This document shows, one piece after another, positions 6,483 to 12,356 of a DNA stretch of 12,356 nucleotides. A program made the translations under genes and the position numbers. Each line of letters begins with the position of its first letter. Positions within the stretch are counted from its first letter, which is position 1. Source of the stretch: RGIG3009 sp964433065 (lineage in GTDB: Bacteria; Bacillota; Clostridia; Oscillospirales; Acutalibacteraceae); assembly GCA_964433065.1 (NCBI GenBank), contig CAYSPZ010000051.1:1-12356 (forward strand), given 5' to 3'. A model generated the notes under the pieces. It did no database searches. It saw nothing but the letters and a program-made list of their open reading frames with translations, and was not told the DNA's origin.

Positions 6483-7773
6483 AGATGATCTTACAAATGT
6501 CCGGCCGTTTTACGTCGGCGGTGGGGTCGACTAAGATGGGGTCGATGTCGACGGTGTCGTTGGTACAGAATACCTGAACGCGGTCGAAGGTGACGTTTTT
6601 GGCATCCCGCACGTAGAAGGCGGTATATTTATCTTTTGCACTGCTCCAATTACAAGGATAGCGATCGTTTTGGGGATCTTCTTTTGAAAGGTGGAGATCC
6701 ATATCTGAAAAGCGAATATTTTCAACGGTGGCGCCGTCAAAACCGAGCAGGTAGGCGGCGCGGTCGTAATAGGCGGAAATGTTTTGGAACGAGATATTCT
6801 TGATATAGATCGGACGTTCAAAGGGTGGGTGGGCATCGTCGGAACTGGCTTTCAGTTCAAATGCGCCGTGCGCACGAACGGAGAGGTTTTGAAAACGGAC
6901 GTTTTCGACCGAAACACCACTTTTCGGGTGTGATGAATAGCGGCAGGTGATGCCGATGCCGTTTAGTGAGTTATCGATGGTAATATTGGAAAACAGGCAG
7001 TTGCGCACGATACCGTCGCCGACACCGATACGGATACCGTAGTCGAGGTAACTTGTGAGGACGCAGTTGGAAATGACCACGTTTTCACAGATACCGTTGT
7101 TATGTTGTAAACGAGCGTAGTTGCCACGCAAGGTGATGGCATCGTCGCCCGTATCGATGATACAATTGGTGACGGTGACGTTGCGGCAACAATCGATGTC
7201 GATGCCGTCGTTGACCCATTGTTTGCGTTCGCCGAAGATGCGAAGGTCACTGACCTGTACGTTTTCGCAACCGTGGAAAAACAGGTGCCAGAACGGCGCG
7301 TGAGAGATCTCAATACTTTGTACGCGTACGCGTTGGCATTCTGCGAAAAAGATCAGTTGACCCAAACGGTGGCTTTCGAGCGGGGGATGGGCATAGAAAT
7401 CACAGTAATCTTCCATATACCGTTCGTTTACCCAATAATGCGAGTCGCCGTCGATGGTGCCGTATCCGGTGAGGAACACGTCTTCCTGTTCGACTGCGGA
7501 GATCAAATGGGTACCTGCCATACTTTCCGGCGGAAAATCGGCATTTTGCGGACAATAATCGACCGCGTTATAATCGTCGTGGTTATGGCTGACTTTCAGT
7601 ACTGCGCCGACGTCTAGAAAAAGACCGCCGTGGCTTTTTAAGTGCAGTGTTCCTGTTATGAACACACCTGCGGGGATATAGACGGTACCGCCTGCGTCGA
7701 TTGCGCGTTGGATCGCTTCGGTGTTGACGGTGATACCGTCGCCGATCGCGCCGTAATCCAAAATATTGTTCAC
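6481..7773 (-). CDS. Glycoside hydrolase family 28 (polygalacturonase-like) protein, cytoplasmic
   Basis: A right-handed parallel beta-helix protein of 430 residues with no signal peptide. The family hydrolyses galacturonan or rhamnogalacturonan; a cytoplasmic form would act on imported oligosaccharides. It opens with the GH28/pectate-lyase-type YGAIGDG...T.AIQ.AID motif. Numbered from the upstream GTG at 7782 (subtract 3 for the start chosen here), VNDGIDID (190-197) matches NTDGID with Asp192, and DTGDD (210-214) gives the Asp pair. The GHG motif is replaced by DYG (247-249), and RIK by a GIGIT context (275-279), so the usual His, Arg and Lys are missing. The GTG at 7773 is chosen because GAGGTG lies 6 bases upstream; the GTG at 7782 lies inside that site and has none of its own. 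Divergent from an AraC gene that probably controls it. Substrate cannot be told. Confidence 0.8.
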   Translation of the reverse strand: MNNILDYGAIGDGITVNTEAIQRAIDAGGTVYIPAGVFITGTLHLKSHGGLFLDVGAVLKVSHNHDDYNAVDYCPQNADFPPESMAGTHLISAVEQEDVFLTGYGTIDGDSHYWVNERYMEDYCDFYAHPPLESHRLGQLIFFAECQRVRVQSIEISHAPFWHLFFHGCENVQVSDLRIFGERKQWVNDGIDIDCCRNVTVTNCIIDTGDDAITLRGNYARLQHNNGICENVVISNCVLTSYLDYGIRIGVGDGIVRNCLFSNITIDNSLNGIGITCRYSSHPKSGVSVENVRFQNLSVRAHGAFELKASSDDAHPPFERPIYIKNISFQNISAYYDRAAYLLGFDGATVENIRFSDMDLHLSKEDPQNDRYPCNWSSAKDKYTAFYVRDAKNVTFDRVQVFCTNDTVDIDPILVDPTADVKRPDICKII

Positions 7774-7810
7774 GATACTCACCTCGTATTGATTTTTGTG
7801 TAAGTTTATG

Positions 7811-7860
7811 ATACTGTTAGTATAACGCTGGTAAAAGGGCGAAAAAACAAAGTTTTCGCC
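7811..7860. promoter_or_regulatory. Divergent control region: GH28 -10 and an inverted repeat
   Basis: The 125-bp gap between the GH28 and AraC genes holds a minus-strand -10 TATACT (7824 down to 7819) with only weak -35 matches, as expected for an activator-dependent promoter. The -10 lies in a short palindrome, ATACT-GTT-AGTAT (7811-7823). A stronger inverted repeat pairs 7838-7845 with 7853-7860 (GGCGAAAA/TTTTCGCC, 7-base loop). Either could be a regulator site. For the plus-strand AraC gene only AT-rich hexamers (TATTAT, 7865-7870) are seen, with no good -35. Confidence 0.4.
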
Positions 7861-7898
7861 AAATTATTATAACAAATCCGCTATATAGAGGTGATACG

Positions 7899-8717
7899 AT
7901 GAGCGGTATGGGATATCACTGGGATGAGGATGGTTCCCGTTCGGCGGTTCGTATTTGCTATACGAAAGCGCCGCGACCGATGAACCCGCATTTTCAGGAT
8001 GAGGTGGAACTGATGTATTTTTTTAATACGTCGGGGTGTACTTACTTGTGTTCGGGTAACGAGATCGAGGTGAATAACGGTGAAACGGTTGTGGTAAACG
8101 TCGGGGAACTTCACGCGTGTAACCGTTGGGGGAATCCTTGCGAAGCGATGTGCGTCATCCTCAATTTAAAGCGATTGAACGTACCGTCATTATCACAACG
8201 GCGGTTTTGTAACCATATTCCCCAACGTGATGAGATCACCGCCGTTTTTGAGCGGTTAAAAACAATGTTAAACGATGATAGTTGCAAAGGGGCCGAACGG
8301 GATTGCCGTGTGTTGGAATGTGTATATGTGTTGATAAAGAGCATCCTTTTGTTTTCGGCACCGCGCGATACCGAAGCGGTGTGCCGACACCACGCGGAAT
8401 TGGAGCGGATCTTAGCCTACGTCGGCGATCATCTTTCGGAAAAGTTGTCGATGGAACGATTGGCGGATCTGGCGCATTTGAGTGTGGATCGGTTTTATCA
8501 CGTGTTTAAAGAGTTTGTGGGGATTAGTCCGACGGAGTACATTGCCAACGAGCGTGTATCGAAGGCATGTACGTTGTTGACCGATACGACGATGGGGGTT
8601 ACGGATATTGCACACGAGTGCGGGTTTTGTTCGCCCGCTTATTTTTCAAAGAAATTTCGTGAGGTGACGGGAACGTCACCGCGACAATATCGGAAAATGC
8701 ACTTGCGAATTGAATGA
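7899..8717 (+). CDS. AraC-family transcriptional regulator with cupin sensor domain
   Basis: A 272-residue DNA-binding regulator. The N-terminal half has the AraC-type cupin pattern: HFQDEVELMYFF (31-42), then a beta-rich stretch to about 90 with GETVVVNVGELHAC, the usual sugar-sensing fold. The C-terminal about 100 residues hold two helix-turn-helix motifs: LSMERLADLAHLSVDRFYHVFK (about 183-204) and GVTDIAHECGFCSPAYFSKKFR (about 233-254), ending with the family signature TGTSPRQYR. Residues 1-90 contain several Cys (20, 47, 51, 74, 81, 85). The ATG at 7899 is preceded by AGAGGTGA at 7887-7894. Divergent from the GH28 gene, its likely target; followed after 37 bp by an acetyltransferase gene, probably in the same transcript. 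The inducer is unknown but, from the neighbour, probably a pectin-derived sugar. Confidence 0.9.
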   Translation: MSGMGYHWDEDGSRSAVRICYTKAPRPMNPHFQDEVELMYFFNTSGCTYLCSGNEIEVNNGETVVVNVGELHACNRWGNPCEAMCVILNLKRLNVPSLSQRRFCNHIPQRDEITAVFERLKTMLNDDSCKGAERDCRVLECVYVLIKSILLFSAPRDTEAVCRHHAELERILAYVGDHLSEKLSMERLADLAHLSVDRFYHVFKEFVGISPTEYIANERVSKACTLLTDTTMGVTDIAHECGFCSPAYFSKKFREVTGTSPRQYRKMHLRIE

Positions 8718-8754
8718 CTGTGTGTTATAGTTGACCGAAAGAGGGTGGAATACG

Positions 8755-9255
8755 ATGAACGATATTTATTTCGAATACGCAAAAGCAGATGATGCAGCGG
8801 AATTGTTGGATTTTTTGAAGATTATTGGCGGCGAAAGTGATAATTTGACTTTTGGCGCAGAGGGATTACCGTTTTCAGTAGAGGACGAAGCGTCGTTTAT
8901 TGAATCGATGAACCAAAACGGTAATTTATTGTTGTTGGCAAAATATGAAGATCGTATCGTGGGAAAGGTCAGTATTTCCCGCTTTCCCAGGCGGATGAAC
9001 CACCGTGCCGAACTGGGGATTACCGTTTTAAAAGCGGAATGGGGCAAAGGTATCGGCAGAGAATTGATGCGACAAGCGATCGAACATGCAAGGGCGCAAG
9101 AATTAGAGATCCTTTCACTGGAGGTGCGCAGTGACAATACTCGCGCCATTCGGTTGTATGAGAAGTATGGTTTCCAAAAGATAGGAACCTTCCCCGGTAG
9201 TTTGAAGATCAACGGACAACTAATCGATTTTGATATTATGATATTGCATTTATAA
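8755..9255 (+). CDS. GNAT-family N-acetyltransferase
   Basis: A 166-residue cytoplasmic acetyl-CoA-dependent acyltransferase, of usual length for a single GNAT domain. Motif A is AELGITVLKAEWGKGIGRELM (85-105), with the pyrophosphate-binding loop WGKGIGR. Motif B is LEVRSDNTRAIRLYEKYGF (122-140), followed by the FxxIGTFPG strand. This arrangement resembles the RimJ/RimL-PaiA-like acetyltransferases that modify protein N-termini, polyamines or small amines; the substrate cannot be read from sequence. The ATG at 8755 is preferred over an in-frame TTG at 8731 because GAGGGTGG (8741-8748) lies just upstream of it. It follows the AraC gene and ends at a convergent terminator. No functional link to pectin use is evident. 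Confidence 0.9.
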   Translation: MNDIYFEYAKADDAAELLDFLKIIGGESDNLTFGAEGLPFSVEDEASFIESMNQNGNLLLLAKYEDRIVGKVSISRFPRRMNHRAELGITVLKAEWGKGIGRELMRQAIEHARAQELEILSLEVRSDNTRAIRLYEKYGFQKIGTFPGSLKINGQLIDFDIMILHL

Positions 9256-9260
9256 AAACA

Positions 9261-9286
9261 GGCAGAACGGAGTAATCCGTTCTGCC
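9261..9286. terminator. Bidirectional terminator between GNAT and GH127 genes
   Basis: Bases 9261-9271 pair perfectly with 9276-9286 (11 bp, loop GTAA). The T run is better on the minus strand (complement of TAAAAACA at 9252-9259) than on the plus strand (TTGCTTT). It therefore fits best as the terminator of the GH127 gene and more weakly for the acetyltransferase gene. Confidence 0.8.
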
Positions 9287-9291
9287 TTGCT

Positions 9292-11247
9292 TTAAAATTT
9301 GGAGTTTTCGAGGTCGGCGATGGGGAAATAGGTGATGCGCAGGTTGATACAACCGTACGGTTCCAGCGTGAGGGTGGTTTCTTCGCACACGATCTGTTTG
9401 TCGCCGAACGGTTCAAAGGTGCGTTCGGGATAGGGAGCACAAAGGAAAGGGGCGCGGTATCCGGTAACATGCAGTTCGATCGGTGCGTTTTCCCACACGT
9501 AACCGTCGATCGGTTTTTCCACCACTTGGATATCTTCGGGGCGGAGTGTTTCCGCTAACGCGAAGTTCCAGGTCGTTTTGAAGCGGCGGAACGCGTGGAT
9601 CATTTGGGGATCTTCCACGTCGGGTAATTCGTAGTGGGGGAGAATGTCATACGAATCGAATCCGTCGATCTTCACTTCGGTTTGGGACGGGACGGTCACC
9701 CATTTTTCGGGAATGTGCAACGAGTACAGCGGCGGACCGCGGCGAATGGCGATGGGGTATTTTTTCGCGCAATACGAGTCATCCACGCGAATCACTTCTG
9801 TTTTCATCGTAAAGCGGATCGTCAGACGGTCGCCGACTTGCCAGTCACGTTCTACCTTTACAAAACCGTCGTTCAGTGTAACGGTGGCGGGTGTGCCGTT
9901 GACGGTTACGGTATATTCGTCGCACCAGGTGGGAACTTTCAGATTCATTGCGAACGTTTTGTCGCAATCCATCACGAATTCAACCGTGTCGCGGAAGGGG
10001 TAGGCGGTTTCTTCGCGCAGTTTGATGCCGTTGTGGTCAAGATGACAAGGTCCGTAGGCAAAGGTGTAGATATCGCCGTTATGGTCGGTAAACATCATAT
10101 TGGACACGAATTCGGGCGGAACACGGACGGCATTGACGGGGCAACAAGATACGAAGAAGCAGGGGTCGTACCGTTGTTTGGCACCTTGTGACGAGGAAGA
10201 ATGTTCGGTGGCATAGATCTGGTTGGGGGCGGAGAAGTACGCGATCGCACGTTCGTCCTTTTTACGGGCACCCTGCGCACCGTTATAGAACATTTCTTCC
10301 ATATAGTCACCGTACAACGGGTCACCGGTGATGTAACTCATATAGCCGTAAGAGGCTTGGAAAAAGGCATAATTGCAATATTCACACTCGGTGGTGGAAC
10401 CGATGGGACCGAGGTATTCGCTGACCGAAACGGGACTGCCCGACAGGTTCATTGCTTTTTCACGAATCTGTCGAATAATCCGTTTACTGGCATTCAAATA
10501 TTCTTGGTTCCCGTTAGCGGAATAGACGATGGCGGGAAGTTTGATGGTAGAACCGTACGCGGCGGTATGTTGTGCGTTGAATTGCAGTTCTTCTTCCAAA
10601 AACGCTTTATAGGACGAGTGGAAAACGTCGTGGTTTGCGTAATAGGTCGTATATTCCTCAGCGAAATCGAGCAACCGTTTATCGTCCGTTAGTTGATAGC
10701 AAAGGATCATCGGCTCAATAATCAGCGGTCCCGCATAGGTGGTCTTTTTATCACCGTCCCAGTTGTCGCAAAACCACAACAGACAGCGATGGACGGCGAT
10801 GAGGACGTCTTCACGGCCGGTGGCTTCGTGGTATGCCAACAGTGCCAACATCGCGAGACCGGTACCCCACGCGTTGAAATCGTCGTAGATCTTGGCATCC
10901 GGTTCGTAGAAGGTGCCGAGATACCCGTCTTCGCGTTGGTTTTTCATCATACCGTTGACCCAGTTTTCGGCTTTTTTGATCAACTCGGCATCGTTTAACG
11001 TATATGCCATACGGATCAGACCGTGCCAATAGTTGGCGGAGATCTCCGCACCCCAACCCGATTGCAGGTGGAGGGGCCATTCTTTGACGATCCGTTTGTT
11101 GATATAGGGGAGCGCGATCATCGACGGGGCGAGTTCGTCCAAATGTCCGCCCATACCGTCTTTACTGCGTAACAGTTGCTCTCTCAAAAAGCCGTCCGCC
11201 ACGATGGAACCGAGCGGGATCCGATTTAACTTTTGATAACGGTTCAT
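9292..11247 (-). CDS. GH127-family beta-L-arabinofuranosidase-like protein (former DUF1680)
   Basis: A 651-residue protein without a signal peptide, close in length to characterised GH127 enzymes (about 650). The family releases L-arabinofuranose from beta-linked arabinosides, such as extensin or arabinan side chains, using a zinc-bound cysteine nucleophile. Expected parts are visible: an N-terminal helical barrel with QREDGYLGTFY and the W-GTG-L motif; a probable acid/base Glu277 in VSEYLGP; Glu289 and Cys291 in the ECEYC segment; and Cys368-Cys369 in FVSCCPVN, the zinc ligands and nucleophile pair. C-terminal beta-sandwich domains follow (VPTWC...VTVNG; AIRRGPPLYS). The ATG at 11247 is chosen for AAGGAG 8 bases upstream; the 26 extra upstream codons have no ribosome site. 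Divergent from an AraC gene. Exact linkage specificity, and GH127 versus the related GH146, are uncertain. Confidence 0.88.
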   Translation of the reverse strand: MNRYQKLNRIPLGSIVADGFLREQLLRSKDGMGGHLDELAPSMIALPYINKRIVKEWPLHLQSGWGAEISANYWHGLIRMAYTLNDAELIKKAENWVNGMMKNQREDGYLGTFYEPDAKIYDDFNAWGTGLAMLALLAYHEATGREDVLIAVHRCLLWFCDNWDGDKKTTYAGPLIIEPMILCYQLTDDKRLLDFAEEYTTYYANHDVFHSSYKAFLEEELQFNAQHTAAYGSTIKLPAIVYSANGNQEYLNASKRIIRQIREKAMNLSGSPVSVSEYLGPIGSTTECEYCNYAFFQASYGYMSYITGDPLYGDYMEEMFYNGAQGARKKDERAIAYFSAPNQIYATEHSSSSQGAKQRYDPCFFVSCCPVNAVRVPPEFVSNMMFTDHNGDIYTFAYGPCHLDHNGIKLREETAYPFRDTVEFVMDCDKTFAMNLKVPTWCDEYTVTVNGTPATVTLNDGFVKVERDWQVGDRLTIRFTMKTEVIRVDDSYCAKKYPIAIRRGPPLYSLHIPEKWVTVPSQTEVKIDGFDSYDILPHYELPDVEDPQMIHAFRRFKTTWNFALAETLRPEDIQVVEKPIDGYVWENAPIELHVTGYRAPFLCAPYPERTFEPFGDKQIVCEETTLTLEPYGCINLRITYFPIADLENSKF

Positions 11248-11292
11248 ACTATCCTCTCCTTTTACTTGATCGTACCGTAATGCTGCCAAAAA

Positions 11293-11332
11293 GGACATAC
11301 CATATTCTAACAAAAATATGGACAATCCTATC
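11293..11332. promoter_or_regulatory. Candidate operator in the GH127/AraC divergent promoter
   Basis: Two direct copies of GGACA..CC.TA (starting at 11293 and 11320, 27 bp apart) flank an inverted repeat, CCATATT (11300-11306) with AATATGG (11315-11321). AraC-type regulators often bind paired direct half-sites. The second copy overlaps the -35 of the AraC promoter, so bound regulator could repress its own gene while acting on the GH127 gene. This assignment is inference from position and symmetry. Confidence 0.4.
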
Positions 11333-11347
11333 TTTTTGCGGTATACT
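11319..11347 (+). promoter_or_regulatory. Sigma-A promoter of the second AraC gene
   Basis: TGGACA (11319-11324), a 17-base spacer and TATACT (11342-11347) are each one base from consensus. The predicted start near 11354 falls inside the GGGGAGG ribosome site (11353-11359), so the transcript would have almost no leader ahead of the Shine-Dalgarno. Confidence 0.7.
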
Positions 11348-11367
11348 GTTTTGGGGAGGCGGTAGCG

Positions 11368-12234
11368 ATGATGATGTATTTAATTGAGTTACAAGCGGTG
11401 CCGAAACTGTTGTTTGCGCAACGGCCGATCATATCCAATTATAAAAATCAATTTACAAACCGCCGTAACTTTTTAGAAATATCCTATATCGAAAAGGGTG
11501 AGATCCTGCGTGTAACACCCGATGGGGAGGAACGGTTGCCCGAGCGGTCGCTGATCGGTATTTGTGAGGCTCTGCATTGTACGCAACGTTGTGAGAGCGA
11601 ACAGATCCACTCAACGGTGGGGGTGCAGGTGCCTTATCGGTATGAGTGTATCGAATGTGAAAACGTGTCGGCGGACGAGTTGCAAACGCTCAAGAACCGA
11701 ATTGCGGGAAACGGGTTATTTTTAATTCCGTCGGTATTGGCGGCAGGGGAGTATCGGGATATTCTCAAACAGATACAGGATATCGGTAGTTGTTATTTGA
11801 TCGACGATGCGTATCATCGGTTATTGTGTTTATCCAAATGGTTTGAACTGATGGCGATGGTAACCGATCTGTGTGTTCGTGTGTTGGAAAAGCGATTGGT
11901 GGCATATCCGGTGTCGTCCTATCGGTATACTGATGCCGCCAAGGCACATATTGCCGAGAATTTTAATCGTAAGATCAAGGTGGCGGATATTGCCGAAGCG
12001 GTATCGTTGTCGGAAAACTATCTGCATCGTGTGTTTAAGGAATGTACGGGGATGAGTATTTTATCGTATATTCAGCAAACCAAGATCGAAGCGGCAAAGG
12101 CATATATCGCATTGTATCATCCGAACGAGCAGGAAACCGCCGAATACATAGGTGTTGAGGATGCCTTGTATTTCAGTCGGTTATTTAAAAAGATGACGGG
12201 ACAGACATTTCAATCCTATCGAAAAACGCATTAA
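11368..12234 (+). CDS. AraC-family transcriptional regulator
   Basis: A 288-residue regulator. Residues 20-70 resemble the strands of an AraC N-terminal sensor domain (NFLEISYIEKGE, as in 'fyElvYVlkGe'), but that half is poorly conserved and lacks the HxH-type pattern seen in the other AraC protein in this window. The last about 100 residues have the double helix-turn-helix: KIKVADIAEAVSLSENYLHRVFKECTGMSILSYI (202-235) and ETAEYIGVEDALYFSRLFKKMTGQTFQSYR (256-285). The start is at the first of three consecutive ATG codons (11368), 8 bases after GGGGAGG; the later two cannot be excluded. Divergent from the GH127 gene, its likely target, with a strong promoter and a terminator directly after its stop, so it is probably monocistronic. 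The inducer is unknown, perhaps an arabinose-containing sugar. Confidence 0.88.
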   Translation: MMMYLIELQAVPKLLFAQRPIISNYKNQFTNRRNFLEISYIEKGEILRVTPDGEERLPERSLIGICEALHCTQRCESEQIHSTVGVQVPYRYECIECENVSADELQTLKNRIAGNGLFLIPSVLAAGEYRDILKQIQDIGSCYLIDDAYHRLLCLSKWFELMAMVTDLCVRVLEKRLVAYPVSSYRYTDAAKAHIAENFNRKIKVADIAEAVSLSENYLHRVFKECTGMSILSYIQQTKIEAAKAYIALYHPNEQETAEYIGVEDALYFSRLFKKMTGQTFQSYRKTH

Positions 12235-12262
12235 AAAAAGAGCGGCATCGCCGCTCTTTTTT
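12234..12262. terminator. Bidirectional terminator after the second AraC gene
   Basis: GAGCGGC (12240-12246) pairs with GCCGCTC (12250-12256) around a 3-base ATC loop. The stem is extended by six A-T pairs with As at 12234-12239 and Ts at 12257-12262. It begins on the last base of the AraC stop codon and overlaps the stop of the convergent partial gene. Confidence 0.85.
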
Positions 12263-12356
12263 AATTGAGTCCGTTTTCGCCGACCCCGTTAAACAGATGG
12301 GCGACGGCGGTTTTGAGGTGTGCGTGTTCGGGGAGTTTCAGTTGCGGGTCTTGACG
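12261..12356 (-). CDS. 3' end of an unidentified gene (partial)
   Basis: Reading the minus strand from the window edge, a frame stays open for 31 codons and stops with TAA at 12263-12261, right at the shared terminator. The visible C-terminus contains LPEHAHLKTAVAHLFNGVGENGLN-like sequence, rich in His and Leu with plausible amphipathic helix. I do not recognise the family. Support for coding comes from the open frame, GC-rich codon choice like its neighbours, and the stop falling exactly at a bidirectional terminator. The 5' part lies outside the window. Confidence 0.55.
   Translation of the reverse strand, partial: RQDPQLKLPEHAHLKTAVAHLFNGVGENGLN

Noticed and set aside
7774..7782. GTG at 7782 as the start of the GH28 gene
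   Set aside because: This GTG is itself part of the GAGGTG that serves the GTG at 7773, and no other ribosome site precedes it. The difference is only three residues.
8731..8754. TTG start for the acetyltransferase gene
   Set aside because: The ribosome site GAGGGTGG (8741-8748) lies downstream of the TTG and is correctly placed for the ATG at 8755.
11248..11325. Upstream start for the GH127 gene giving 26 extra residues
   Set aside because: The extra codons run across the promoter and operator-like sequence and contain the ribosome site for the ATG at 11247; family members usually begin close to the sequence following that ATG.

Overview
This 12.4 kb window looks like a chromosomal fragment of an anaerobic, fibre-associated Clostridia-type Bacillota, probably an uncultured gut or rumen Oscillospirales/Christensenellales-like organism. 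That is inferred from AGGAGG-type ribosome binding sites, dockerin and cohesin-like modules, AraC-controlled glycosidase genes, short intergenic spaces with strong hairpin terminators, and a GC-rich palindromic intergenic repeat of the kind common in gut Clostridia. No rRNA, tRNA or universally conserved marker is present, so the taxonomy is soft.

Layout. 1-60: terminator of an unseen upstream gene. 61-262: GC-rich composite of small palindromes with no gene. 311-562: candidate promoter, a large AT-rich fold-back sequence (346-510) and an intrinsic terminator with a UUCG loop (535-562), only 38 bp before the next start codon. 601-6434: a two-gene plus-strand operon. Its first gene encodes a 1438-residue secreted subtilase with accessory beta domains and a C-terminal dockerin. 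Its second encodes a 501-residue secreted protein with three cohesin-like modules and its own dockerin. A shared hairpin at 6441-6482 separates this operon from a convergent GH28 (polygalacturonase-family) gene. 7773-7899: divergent control region between the GH28 gene and an AraC regulator, which is followed by a GNAT acetyltransferase. 9261-9286: convergent terminator. 9292-11247: GH127 (beta-L-arabinofuranosidase-family) gene on the minus strand, divergent from a second AraC regulator (11368-12234) with a good promoter. 12261-12356: the 3' end of an unidentified minus-strand gene.

How it fits together (inference). The operon supplies an extracellular assembly: a protease carrying a dockerin and a small scaffold-like protein that may hold it. 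The two glycosidases have no signal peptides, so they would act in the cytoplasm on imported pectin-derived oligosaccharides: galacturonan or rhamnogalacturonan pieces for GH28, arabinofuranosides from arabinan or extensin for GH127. Each is divergent from its own AraC regulator, which suggests two separate local switches.

The points most worth following up are the structured AT-rich leader or small RNA with its attenuator-like terminator, the dockerin-protease plus three-cohesin operon, an in-frame AT-rich patch inside the protease gene, and a GH28 protein that lacks the usual His and Arg-Ile-Lys active-site motifs.
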